Positions 1 to 11,024 of a stretch of DNA of 64,000 nucleotides are shown in pieces. Each line of letters opens with the position of its first letter. The stretch's first letter is position 1. The notes under the pieces are model-generated. The model was not told the origin of the DNA, did no database searches, and worked only from the letters and a program-made list of their open reading frames with translations. Source of the stretch: Symsagittifera roscoffensis (lineage: Eukaryota > Xenacoelomorpha > Acoela > Convolutidae); assembly GCF_963678635.1 (NCBI RefSeq), contig NC_087063.1, positions 34,942,540 through 35,006,539 of the forward strand, given 5' to 3'. The translations under genes and the position numbers were made by a program.

Positions 1-587
1 ACGGTGATGTGTTTCAAGACTAGTATGATTCATGACTAAAATAAAGATTGAAAAGTTTGAGTAGTGAGGTGATGAATAAAAGACAAAGGAAGAAAAAGAA
101 ACATTAAAAAGGGTCAGACAGCCCTCAAACCGATACATTATTTAAATAATTGATCACTCAGCACATAGAAATTGGATAGTAATTGAATGCATAATTCTAA
201 CATCTCGTCAAAAGTTTTGTTCAAATCGCTTTCACAGTTACATCGGTTCAATAAACCATATTTATCTTGCCCTGAACTTCCCATTTTTCAGCTTAAAACA
301 CGGATGAAATGATTTGACTATACGTACTGTACCTGTGTGGCCTGTAGCAGACATATATTTAAAAACAGTAGTTCTTTTAATGTTTGTAAATCATAGACCA
401 CATTTACTAAATACACCAATTACTATCAAACAACTGCTGCAGCGTAAAATTTACCTTGATAACAATCATTTTAAAAAAACAATTTGATAATTTTTTTGGT
501 TTTTTCATTTTAGGTTTTCGTTTAACCAAAAACTTTTAAACAAACAGGTCCCATCATATGAAATTTTTAACCTTGTTTTTTCCATAG
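1..587. other. No gene recognised
   Basis: AT-rich sequence with T- and A-runs. No long open frame, RNA gene or repeat end was recognised on either strand. Confidence 0.4.
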
Positions 588-670
588 ACTACCATATAAA
601 TTTATTGTGTTGCCCCTGACCACCTCGATTGTGTTCATCACGGAACGCTGCCTCCATGCTGGCAATGATT

Positions 671-805
671 CTAACAGCGTGAGTAGCTTATGAGTGTTGC
701 ATGTTTGATCCATTTCCCTTGGTCTTCAAGTTTTTCAATAGTAAACTGCAGGTTTTTGGGCGTGATTTTTGCTGCGCGTAAGACAAACTTTGCTTGTCCA
801 CTCAT
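671..805 (-). other. Unrecognised coding-like segment, possible exon or remnant
   Basis: On the - strand a 44-codon frame opens at the ATG at 805 (MSGQAKFVLRAAK...) and stays open upstream to about 844. It is richer in GC than its surroundings and has protein-like composition (mixed charged and hydrophobic residues, KITPKNLQFTIEKLED). Short stretches at about 860-900 and 1215-1280 on the same strand also look coding (FCRACLEERERDKSE; RNFRKEATSHDLARK). On the + strand, 588-678 is flanked by a good acceptor (pyrimidine tract then ATAG) and a GTGAGT donor, and is open in one frame, so an exon on the + strand is the competing reading. I do not recognise either product. It could be part of a host gene or an old transposase. 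Confidence 0.25.
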
Positions 806-1608
806 CGTTCTCACAGATTCATCTACATAATGAAAAACCCTAACTCATATTTCAGATTTGTCTCTTTCACGTTCTTCTAGACATGCCCTGCAAAACTTGA
901 TTATGACAAAAAAATTTGTTTATTAGTACAAATTCCACAGCCTACGTGATTACAATTCGAAGAGCTTTGCATCAAACCAATTGTGATCTATAGTTCACTG
1001 TTTACTGAAATTGAAGGCTGACAGTTCTTTTTCAATTGAAGTTTTTTTTTCAATTGAACTTTAAAAGAGTTTTTTTTGTTCATTTGACTAAAAAATGCCA
1101 AAGCAGACAGCTTTGGTTGCGCCCATTGCTGTATCGTCTATTTCAATATATCACAAAATAGAGCAAAAAAAGATAATTTTACCTTCTGTCAGCTTCGATC
1201 ATTTTATTTTTTTTATCTTGCGTGCCAAATCATGAGATGTGGCCTCCTTCCTGAAGTTTCGAAGCGGTCTTTCAATTTTTTTTGAGCGAGATAATTCTGT
1301 ACAAACAAATCACATCAAAGAAAATTACCAAATCACATCGAAGAATTACCAGGCAGTAAAATAAACAATTGGAACGGCGTCCCCTGTTTGTGAATTTTTG
1401 CCAAATATTATTAACTAGTCGACTGCCCCCCCCCTCTGGTTGTCGTCAAGTTAGTTGAAAGTGAATAACTTACTGATCTCGTTCTTCTTTTTCATAGGAA
1501 GCTACTCATTATTGATGTGTGTTGCAAGGTTCATGACAAAACCGTTTGTGGGATTTTTTTCTGCTGTGTTGCTGTTTTGACTGCACATTCTTTCAGCATA
1601 CGGTTTAG
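806..1608. other. No gene recognised
   Basis: Apart from the short coding-like patches noted in the neighbouring entry, this stretch shows only A/T runs and a C9 tract near 1427-1435. Confidence 0.35.
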
Positions 1609-1694
1609 CAAGCGCTTCCATCTTACATAGTTTTTCTGTCAAATCTCACAAGCGCTTCCATCTCACATAGTTTTTTATCACAAGCGCTTCCATC
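1609..1694 (+). repeat. Three copies of a short motif at the LINE 5' junction
   Basis: The motif CAAGCGCTTCCATC (the first copy ends CATCTTAC) begins at 1609, 1649 and 1681. The first two copies are followed by (T/C)ACATAGTTTTT, and the third runs straight into LINE coding sequence. This looks like filler made by template slippage when the truncated LINE copy was joined to target DNA. Confidence 0.6.
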
Positions 1695-2821
1695 ACAAAG
1701 GCTTTTGACACAGTTGATCACTCTAATCTGTTAATAAAGTTGGAACAAATGGGATTCAGAGGGCCTGTCTTAAATCTATTGGAGTCTTACCTTGACAATC
1801 GCTATCAGTACATTGAAACTAACTCTTTTAAGACCGAACTTAAACTGGTATCCTTTGGTGTACCTCAAGGATCTATCCTTGGCCCACTTTTGTTCATATT
1901 ATACATAAACGATCTACAAATAGCCACAAAAACACAGGGGTACTTTTGTATGCTGATGACACTGTTCTGAAATCCACAAACAACAAAAACTATATTGCTT
2001 TTGCACATAGATCAGTTTTGCTTGAAGTAAATGATTGGTTAGACAAGAACAAACTGACACTGAATGTCAAAAAAACCAAGACCATGAGATACTGTCGGAG
2101 CACGAAAACTGAAGAACGACCAGTAAATTATTTTTTAAATGACACCCAAATAGAAGATGTTGAATGTTTTAAATATCTTGGAATTCTCTTTGACTGTAAA
2201 TTGAATTTTCATCAGCATATTGATAAAGTAAAGAACAAAATTTTGCAATTCTGTGGAGTGTTTTTTCAATTGAGAAAGTTTCTAACTGGACAGCAATTAA
2301 TATTTGCGTATAAAAGTTACGTGCAAATAATCATCCAATATGGAGTTTTAGTTTATGCAAATACCGACAAAACCAAACTATTCGAACTGGAAATGAAAAT
2401 CAGAAGGCTAATCAGAATAATTTTTTATAAACACAGGATGGATTCAATCACTGAAATAATGCATGATAATAAAATATATACCGTAAGAGAATTTTTTGCT
2501 TACGAAGTTCTGAAATTAACCGGAAAAATTATTCGAAAAGAGTGCCAAGTTGAAACCTTGAGATATTCTGTTACTGAACAAGAATTGAACGTGATATTTT
2601 CAAAGCGAAAAACAAATCAAAAGTTAGCTATAAACAGAAATAAACTCAACAGAGGGTCGATTACACCTAAAATTAGAAAAATGTTCAACTTCGTAATAAA
2701 TTTTTTTCCCACCTGGGTCAATTTCTTGAAAGGGGCTTCTCGGTTTCAATTAAATAGTTTTAATCGTAAATTTTTGGATAATTACATTCTAGGAAACACG
2801 ATTTTACTGGGCATGCTTTGA
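1690..2821 (+). mobile_element. 5'-truncated non-LTR retrotransposon (LINE), RT C-terminal half
   Basis: The sequence encodes the second half of a LINE reverse transcriptase. KAFDTVDH (RT block with the first catalytic Asp) lies just after 1690, GVPQGSILGPLLF follows near 1855-1895, and the YADD box is at about 1950. Beyond it come the thumb and C-terminal region to the stop at 2819-2821. The frame changes by one step just before YADD (the first frame ends at 1970, the second runs 1946-2821), so the copy is dead. The endonuclease and fingers are missing, the usual 5' truncation of target-primed reverse transcription. The SFGVPQGS/YINDL wording fits the Jockey/CR1 side of LINEs, but the clade is not certain. 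The 291-codon second frame is otherwise uninterrupted, so the copy is not very old. Confidence 0.85.
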
Positions 2822-4480
2822 GACTTTTTATTGATCAATAAGTAGAACTTGTTTCTGTTGGTTTCTAAGTTATGGGTAGAAAAGACTACCTGAGAAAACT
2901 AAATTAATTTTTTTATAGAGAATGGTTTAAAGGTGCGAAAAAAGAGGTTTTACGTTTAAAAAATGGTTACCGGTAGAAAATCCATTGCATTGGATTAAAG
3001 AATTTAAGTACTTTTTTTTGTTCTCCGCTTAATGAGACTCCTGAAAACGGGCCTTGTTGGCTTAATGGTGTTCTCCCGAACGATTCTAATTTGTATTTAT
3101 AAATTCTTATAAATAACTTGGTAACTAGATATCGTTTGGGAACAATTTATTATATTATTATATTATCTCACAAAATTTCTCAACAGCAGCAAGTAAAAAG
3201 AAGCCCAATACAGTACCAAGAACATGATTTTTTGGTGGGAAATTTAACCACACTCTTGTTCATTTAATAAATTGCATCATCATCCAACTGACCCAAAACA
3301 CAAGTTTCTGAAGAGTCTATCGTGTCTCTCAGAGGGCTTCCCAGGCTGGTTTGTAACCCTTGTTTTGAGCTTGATAATGTTGAGCTTATCTCTCTGACTT
3401 AGATAGAATGTGATTGATGGGCTCATTTTGCGTCTAGCTTACAATTTACCACTTCACTTGCATTTGCTACGTTTTCTGATTCTTTCTTCTCATTTTATAG
3501 TTCCTGGATTACCTCGCATTCTTAGAATCTAAGTTGATTCAAATCACAGCTATACCAGGCTAAAATTGATCGAAAAAAATGAACAGAGACAGAAGTTCGG
3601 TCAGTATACTCGAGAAAAGTAAACTGAGGGGTGAAGCCGGAGGCTACCGATTGAAAGCGGAAGAATATCAAGCCCTCTACACAATCAGGTCGGTTGACTT
3701 TGGGGTTGCCTTCGCGATGCCTTTTTTTCTCCTGTGCAGCAGAGCAATTAACTCTATGCAATTATCAGTAGTGTTACTGAGATTTCCACTCAGAAGAATA
3801 CTTTTTTTGTAAAAACTAGGTCAAACTAATCAAATACTTTGAAACTCTGAGCAAAATACTCGAAAAATCTTAGTAAAAGACAGGTTTTAGATAAGTATCT
3901 GAGTGGAAGCTTAGATACTGACATAAAACCTAAATGTTTGCAACGTACTCGAGAATGGGTTTTCTTAGACCAAATGGTTTATAATTTGTAACTTAGCAAA
4001 TTAGAATATAAATGGTTTGGGCAAAAGAAGAAAGCCAAAGACTTGAGCAAGGCAAAGGGCATGGTCGGGAGAAAAAAAGTGACAAGAGTTGGAATTATCA
4101 GTTGAAAAACAAAACAGAACCACAAGAAAGATACATCAAAAAGCAAGTTAGTAAAAGACAATAAATTGCCTAGACCGAATGAGGAAATCTTGTCAATGGG
4201 TCTTAGCCTTTAGTCCTAGATAAACTCAAAAAGTCGACTTTTAGCAGATATAGAACTTTTTTTAGACGGAACTGAAATTACATGACCTTTTTGACGTAAT
4301 TACGTCAGACTTTAAAAATAATTTGGAATATAAAAACTAAAAATAATCTCAAAAAGCAACCGACTATTGGTGGTAAAAATTTTAAAGGATATTCATTAGA
4401 GTTCAGATAAAAACAAACATGAGAAACAAAAACGACACAATTACTAGAGTCAAGCTGGTTTCCGAAACAGGAAAAATTAA
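2822..4480. other. No gene recognised; possible LINE 3' UTR then unknown DNA
   Basis: The first 300 bases are probably the LINE 3' UTR, ending near a TTA-rich microsatellite at about 3148-3166. Two overlapping frames of 77-79 codons on opposite strands at 3522-3812 have no recognisable motif. The rest is A-rich and may belong to the decayed + strand LTR element seen just downstream. Confidence 0.35.
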
Positions 4481-5000
4481 GTGACTCATTTGTACTTATA
4501 AATGACAAAATCTAAGCAAAACTTAACGGCTAAAAACAAAAAGGATGAGAAAAATTTTGATTTATATCCACGATGACAATCATTTTCACCACCCACATGT
4601 TTTTAAACTAGCTTCTGGTACGCACACGGAATGGATTTTGAATAGAGAGAGAGAGAAAAGAAATATATCAGAAAATAGCAAAGAAATTATTTCAAAGACA
4701 AATTTTCAGTCACAATTAAACTCACGTTTTACACCAGCGTTGGATTTAAAAACTGGAACACCCGATCTCATTCCAAAATTCAAAATTTACAGAGGAACAT
4801 TGGAAAAACTACCACCCCTAGGAAAAAACCCTATCAGATCATTGGCAAACCAACTGGTGTCACATTTAAACAAATCGATCAGCACAAAGTTGCAGTTACA
4901 CATTATTGAAAAAATCTCTTGCCATATCATCTTAAGGAGTACGCTGGGATGAGTTCAACTGACTGTTAACCGACACGACTGTATGGGTTGGCTAAAGCAA
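4480..5000 (+). mobile_element. Fossil Ty3/gypsy fragment: integrase C-terminal region
   Basis: The + strand reading here (NSRFTPALDLKTGTPDLIPKF...) is visibly related to the integrase C-terminal part of the large - strand element at about 17.4-17.7 kb (NSRFTPATDLKIKTFVLIPNF). The matching stretch before it (HDDNHFHHPHVFKLAS against the same place in the large element) supports one common family. No LTR was found. It is a broken, old remnant with several interruptions. Confidence 0.6.
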
Positions 5001-7221
5001 ACAAAAACGTTACACCGTAGCTGTCCTCTCTTCCCTGGAAGTTCATTCAAAACTTCGAAAAAACATTGACTAAACTTTTTCATAAAAATGAGGAGGCAAA
5101 CTTTGAAGCAACGAGAGAAAAAACAGAGAAAACGAACTTATATTTTGACGAAAAAAGTATTTTTATGAATTTAAAAAGCTTTGATGCAAATTTTTCACTT
5201 GAAGAGGCAATTGATACTGTCCTTATAAACTATACAGCATATACAGCAAGAGCGAGCCATGAGTGATTCGAGAACTACAATACAAAGTTCTTTTTGAATG
5301 CAGCCAGCCAAATTTGAACAATAAAGGTTCGTCGACGCTGCAATCCTGAGAACATTTCGGTGAAACTGTTAAAATATGGAGAAAGTTCTTGATATGTAAA
5401 TTCCCCTTAAAGTTGTTACCCAAGAAAAAATCAATGAAAACTAAAATGCAATAGGAGAGTGTTTTTTGGAAAAAATGCTGGAAAATGAGGTCTGCTCAAA
5501 ATTTTATATCAAAAACTGTTATAAAAACTCGGGGAAGTTATAGAGACATATAGGAAAAACTTTGGTTCTGATAATTGTGCAACAAAAGGCGTGATTGTTA
5601 TCTGCCCATAGCAGGTCTAAAATGTATAAAAATATTGCTAGGACAGTTACAGATGACCCAAATAAGATACTGTAAGTCGTGAGTGAATTGCATTTTGATT
5701 TTTACTTCACAAATGAAACACATAACGTTAACGATAGCAAGCTTTGTAATTAGAAAATAAATGAAGATGTAAAGCGGTTATTATTGAAGTTCCTGCTTTT
5801 TTTTGTTAAGGGTCATGGTCATAATCGGAATAATTTTGACTAACTCATCAAGGTTTTTGACATCAGGTATACCATTTTTTGTCGGGAAAAATCAAACAAC
5901 CATAAAATTTGTTTGACATTGAGTTACTCGTTTTGTCAGACGAGAGCAAAGTTTTGGTATCTTTCTGACAAGATTGATTGGCAGGTGTAGAAAAATCGAC
6001 ATGAGAAAGCTGGAACCCTGTTTCGTAGCAAATTGTATGATAAATGAAAAACGCGCTAACCAGGGATTATGTCAGATTTATCTGTTCACATTAATTCGAA
6101 TATTAATCTAATTTACGCAAAAATTGATCTATCTTGTAGAATCTATTATAGAGACGACTTTGAAAGTTTTAATATCAATAAATTTAATCTTAAACTCACA
6201 GTGTAAAAAAGATAGCAATTAAAACTGAATCAAAAACTGAATTGGGATACTTTAATGACAGGGATGTGTATATTCTAACAAAGGACGGTTCGTTAGAGGG
6301 TCATCTTGATCACAAAGCAATATGAAGGTTATCGATTCATTGCCCATATCTGCAGAACAACAAAATAAAGATAGCGGAATGATTCGGCAACCAAACGAAA
6401 ATTGTGCTCATCGTATATCTCACGCTTTAACTATTTTTTGGGCAAAACTATTTTTTAATTACAGATCAATAATTTGGCTCTATACAATCAAAAAACGCGA
6501 GGAAATGAGTGCTAGGTCGTCGGATAAACTGGGGCAAATGCAATTTCAAAAAAGCAGGGTCCCGTCTTCACATGGCGACAGTTTACTGAGAAAAACCAAC
6601 AGCTACAGCTGCAACAGCTAATTAGAAAAATAACAAATTGTTGGAAAAGTATTTCGGAACCAGTGCTAAAAGCCCTCAACTCAGAGCTACAAACGGTAGA
6701 ATTGAAATTCAAAGATTGATAAACGTCAAAAAGGTAGGATACAAATCAAAGAAAAAACATCACGAAACAAATGACTAGTGCGTCAAAAGCGCTGTGGAAA
6801 ATCTGTTTAGGTTACTAAAAATTGCTCATTGAAAAGGACAAATTAAACAGGAGAAACTTACAAAAGAGTTGTACCTGCTAAATCAAACGACATTGCTTTG
6901 AACGAAGTTATGGAAGAAGTTCTCATTTTGTTTCATACATTTTTCGGGCATTTTGGATTATAAGCAAAAATATATCAATGAACGCAAGAACCAATATATC
7001 GGCTAAAAAAACCAGCAACAAAATTAGGGAAACAGTGCTAAAGAGTGAAACTTGAAAACTTGAAAAAAACCCAGTCAGAAATAAGTACATTTCCTGCAGA
7101 CATGGAAAACGAGCCAATCATTATGGCAAATTGTGTTGAATATGATGAAACCTCAGCCGGAATTAAGAAGTCTATTCTTCTTATTAGATGGCAGTACTCA
7201 AATTAGTCCGAAGTTTTTTTT
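5001..7221. other. No gene recognised; probably decayed element sequence
   Basis: No protein family was recognised. Its position downstream of the fossil integrase on the + strand makes it likely to be the post-pol part of that remnant. Short open stretches, for example the Gln/Leu-rich one near 6600-6718, show no diagnostic motif. Confidence 0.3.
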
Positions 7222-7240
7222 ATCTAATCAAGAAGCAAAG
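7222..7240 (+). repeat. Direct repeat, left copy (with 8232-8250)
   Basis: A 19-bp block, ATCTAATCAAGAAGCAAAG, is identical at 8232-8250 about 1 kb away. Weaker similarity continues for roughly 100 bp beyond each copy. The pair brackets the palindromic transposon at 7338-8065 and could be remnants of terminal repeats or of a local duplication. Confidence 0.5.
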
Positions 7241-7337
7241 TGATTCGCATAAGCATTTGTGGACAACTGTATTTTGCGTTTTGGCTGTCCTACTTTTCTT
7301 TACAGTGAAAACTGATCTTTTTAGTTATTAAAAAATA

Positions 7338-8065
7338 CAGTGATTTAAATTATCCGGACAAAACGAACAAAACTTGAATTTTCAAACGCGTTTTTCTCAA
7401 ATTGGGTTAAGATTAGACAAAAAGTGAAGAGAACAAAAGTTGCTAAGAATTTCACCAGAATTAATATGGTGCCATTTTTTCTCCGAAATTCTCAACCAAA
7501 ATTTTACCCCAAAAATGGGTCATTTTGACTTTTTTCAAATAATCAAGAATTACGCTGAAACTACTTTGTTAATTGATACAAAAATTATATCACAGGAAGC
7601 CTCTTACGCAGCTCAACAAAGTATAAGAAGGGTTAAATCTCCAAAAACCAGTATAAGAGAAAAAGTTTTCACTTGATATCAGTAAATGTGATTTTTACTA
7701 TATAAAACCCAGAACTTTTGCTTAAAAAAAAATTTTAAACAATTTGCGCAAATTTTTGGAGATTTAACCCTTCTTATACTTTGTTGAGCTGCGTAAGAGG
7801 CTTCCTGTGATATAATTTTTGTATCAATTAACAAAGTAGTTTCAGCGTAATTCTTGATTATTTGAAAAAAGTCAAAATGACCCATTTTTGGGGTAAAATT
7901 TTTGTTGAGAATTTCGGAGAAAAAATGGCACCATATTAATTCTGGTGAAATTCTAAGCAACTTTTGTTCTCTTCACTTTTTGTCTAATCTTAACCCAATT
8001 TGAGAAAAACGCGTTTGAAAATTCAAGTTTTGTTCGATTTGTCCGGATAATTTAAATCAGCACTG
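7338..8065. mobile_element. Tc1/mariner-type foldback MITE (728-bp palindrome)
   Basis: Two arms, 7338-7647 and 7753-8065, are near-perfect reverse complements around a spacer of about 105 bp. The outer ends are CAGTGATTTAAATTATCCGG and its complement, each directly flanked by TA (7336-7337 and 8066-8067). CAGTG ends and a TA duplication are the hallmark of the Tc1/mariner superfamily. Arms of about 310 bp are unusually long. Each arm contains the same open stretch of about 69 codons (MLRISPELIWCHFF...), read on + in the left arm and on - in the right arm. It resembles no transposase I know and may be chance. The few differences between the arms, such as CAGTGA against CAGTGCTGA at the ends, suggest a young copy or gene conversion. 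Confidence 0.85.
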
Positions 8066-8067
8066 TA

Positions 8068-8553
8068 GGTATTTTGAAATAGAAACTCCAGAAACAGCAC
8101 AATATCATATGATTTTAATAAAGGTCATCCCATCTGATGAGTGTTTGATCATAGGTACCTGAAGTATGTTCAAGTAAATTCTTTCTATTGGAAAACAGTT
8201 CTCGAGAAAGTACGAGGCTTTAACGTCCGTCATCTAATCAAGAAGCAAAGACAAGAGCAAAAGTATTGATGGGTTTTAGATCACTTTGTGTCTGTCCTGC
8301 GCTTCTTCACATAGAAAATGGATTTTTTTTACCAAAAATTTTTGTTCTTGACCGGAATTATCAGAATAAGCTTAGTCATATCATTCTCAAGGAACCGCAA
8401 TGATCAATAGAACCAAACAAACCATTAAAAAGCACTAAAAAACATTTGGGAGAGAACCACAAAGATTGCGCCAGTCGTTTTCCAACGTTGCCGAGGGCTT
8501 GCCGGTCATGGATATATGCGATGGCAATTTACAGCCCGTTTAATTGAGTATTT
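8068..8553. other. No gene recognised; flank of the large LTR element
   Basis: This holds the right direct repeat (8232-8250) and short open stretches on the + strand that could be LTR-element remnants. No confident call is possible. Confidence 0.3.
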
Positions 8554-8962
8554 TGAGTTAGATCCTTTCGGTTAACTCATAGAGTAATTTCGGATAGGGT
8601 ACACCGTCTGCTCGTCACGCTATCTTATTTTCGGCCGGATAGATTCGCGCAACTTATTGGTCTAATACCGATCCCAATCTTACTCTTATATCTACTAGTC
8701 TCAGGGTGTTTAACTAGTCTCTGCTAGGCTCAAAAGATCTAGAGTATACTGGCTTATTGCGGCAGCTGAAGTTCTCTTGGAGAGGCAACTAATTTCTAAG
8801 TTAAATTCAAATCTCTCTGGTGCTGAAATTACAAGTAATTTCAGCACTTACAAATAAGTGGATTGTTAGTTAGATGGATCATGATTGGTTAATATTAAAT
8901 ATTTTACAGTGGTAAAATATCTAATTTATCCAATAATAAAATGTAGTTTAGATCAGGTTCCA
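8554..8962 (-). repeat. 3' LTR of the large gypsy-type element
   Basis: This 409-bp terminal repeat starts TGAGTTAGATCC and ends GGTTCCA on the + strand, so it is bounded by TG and CA. It matches 26988-27354 plus 33016-33055. It contains a perfect 13-bp inverted repeat at 8820-8847 and a 9-bp one at 8899-8920. A short purine stretch, GGATGGG on the - strand (8963-8969), directly precedes its U3 end and is the polypurine-tract candidate. Confidence 0.9.
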
Positions 8963-10538
8963 CCCATCCGGGTTTTACAGAGTTTTTAAGAACTATCTTT
9001 CTTCTCTGCAATTTGAAGGATGGATGATGAATCGTTGGTATTTGGCGAACAACAATATCTTATCCGGTTCCTCTTGAGGAAGAACGTTCCAGGACGCTGG
9101 AATCAGGGATAGGAAGTTATTGTTTCGTCATTTGACAACGACTGTGATCCCCAATGAAATCAATCCGATTTCAAGATGGTTTGCTATGTCAGGTTTTTCT
9201 GTATTAGTAGAGGACTGTTTTGTGTGTAGCCTCGTCTGGGAATGGCGTGAAGATCGTGTTTGGAAGGTATGCCTTGTAACTCGGATCTGTACGTATACTT
9301 GAGCGTCGAGGTCTAGTTCAATGAAGTCCTTTTCTGCGAAGTCAAGTCGTACTCTAAATCCTTTGAGTCGTGATTGTGGACGACATGTCGGTTGTGTTTA
9401 GCCATTCTTTTGTGCGAGTATGATGGGATCATTTAGTCTGTGGATGTTCGTCTTTGTTGTTGTGTATGATCTATATACTGCAAAGTATGATTTACATTTT
9501 ATAAATTTATGTTAATTTGGTTTTTTAGTCATGAATTTAGTTAGTCGTTTTCACAAAAGCGTTTTGTTTTAGTTCAGTTATTTGGAAGAGTTACTCGCCC
9601 TTGAGTAACTCTTATTAAAAATAGAAGTGTGGTCACAAAGCGTGGATGTAGCGCGGTGGGTTAGGCCGGCTATAGAGCATGCTCAGGACGTCCTTCTCTG
9701 GTGGGTTAGGCCAGAGGTGGAAGTATGATTGCCTGCTGTTTCTTTGAGAGGTCCTGTTTTGTGATAACGTTTTTTGTTGGTTTTATGTTGGTGTTTCTTA
9801 TGTTACTTTGGTTGTGTCCTTTTTTCAAAAATCAAGTTCTTTTTGGTATGGGTTTGTCTTGCGACTTTTTTGTGTTTTATTATTTCTTTCTTAGGCTTTA
9901 TAATAGTCTTCAAAAGAATAAATTATCCAGTTTTAAGCTGGGTTAATCCGTCTTGGGTACCGTTGGTTTTCGTTTCTTAGTCTTGCTGTTATTTTATGAT
10001 TTGTGTGTTTAGTAAGCTGCGTTGGTTAATTTGGTTTAATAAATAATTCCTTTCCAACCGGGTTAAAGGAAAGTTTGAAACTTGTTATCGTGTATTAGAG
10101 TTGTTTATAGTGAAAGCTTGAAACTTAAAAACAGTATTTAAACAATTCTTCGTGGGCGAGTTGTGCGAGTTTGGATAGAATTCTTGTGCGAATGAATGAA
10201 AATATTGAAAAGGTTAGTACTGCTTTCTCATTTTATGAATTTATTGCATTGAGTTTGACTTTTACTGCGTTTTGGTGAAGTTTAAAATTATAAATTTTCA
10301 TTGTATTTTAATTTTACTGCTTCGTGGGGAAATAATTTATATATGAAATTACTACAACGGGTATGAAATTTACAACATTATTTAGTGCTAAAGATTAATT
10401 TTTGAATATAATTTAACAAGTTTGTTTTTTTATTTGTCTTTTTCTGTTTTGTAGATGATTGTGATGTGAAGACTAAAAAAAATCAAACATTGATAAAAAA
10501 TGGTTAGTTTACATTTGAATTTATTAGTTAAAAGTATT
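8963..10538 (-). other. 3' non-coding part of the large LTR element
   Basis: It lies between the last accessory frame and the 3' LTR. It contains a perfect hairpin at 9586-9613 and the motif GTGGGTTAGGCC twice near 9656-9713. An open - strand stretch lacking an ATG at about 9135-9390 includes GFRVRLDFAEKDFIELDLDA. Hydrophobic + strand frames at 9725-9980 are probably only the complement of Lys/Asn-rich antisense sequence. Confidence 0.5.
9586..9613. other. Perfect hairpin in the 3' region of the LTR element
   Basis: AAGAGTTACTC and its exact complement GAGTAACTCTT flank the six-base loop GCCCTT. With 11 uninterrupted pairs it would fold in transcripts of either strand. No T-run follows that would suggest a terminator. 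It may be an RNA-stability or export element of the fossil. Confidence 0.6.
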
Positions 10539-11024
10539 TTAATTCATAGTTACCTTAGTCTTCTGGGAAAAAGCCGTGGGGAAGATGTCGTGAATCATGT
10601 CCAATGTTGTTAGTAACTTGGCTAGTATGCGTATGATGTTTTTAGTTTGTAGCAGTGGCCAAAGCAGTTGAAGTGCCTTAATGGTGTTTAGTTCTTCTGT
10701 GCCTACTGCAAACTCGTAAGGTGTGTTTTGGATGAGGTTATATATTTTATGATTATATTTAGTATTGTGAATGAATTCTAATATGGGTATTTCAATAGGT
10801 GTGATAAATTCATGCGGGATAAGGAAGGGTCTTGATTCTTCGGCGCTGAATGTCTTCGTGATGGGACAAAATATATACATTTGGGTAACTGGGTCATAGT
10901 TGCGGAGGATGCCGTGTAGCTTAGTATCTTTAATGCAATATGTAAAATTTAGAAAAAATGGTGACGTGTATTCTGAGTTAAGAAACTGAAAATAATAGTG
11001 AGGTTGTCTTAATGGAGTGTGCAA
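10539..11024 (-). pseudogene. Accessory frame 3 of the LTR element, unrecognised
   Basis: About 160 residues, rich in Leu, Ile, Thr and His, beginning MHTPLRQPHYYFQF. It contains short motifs such as MYIFCPITKTFSAEE but no catalytic signature I know. Its start overlaps the end of the preceding accessory frame by 16 bases. It is the last frame before the 3' LTR, a place where complex retroviruses and some plant and insect LTR elements keep extra genes. Treated as a fossil part; function unknown. Confidence 0.45.

Noticed and set aside
7440-7960. Two mirror copies of a roughly 70-codon frame as a gene pair
   Set aside because: They are the same sequence in the two arms of a foldback transposon, without start context, domain or other support.
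9725-9980. Hydrophobic + strand frames that look like membrane proteins
   Set aside because: They lie antisense to the large - strand element and arise from the complement of A-rich sense sequence. No conserved motif.
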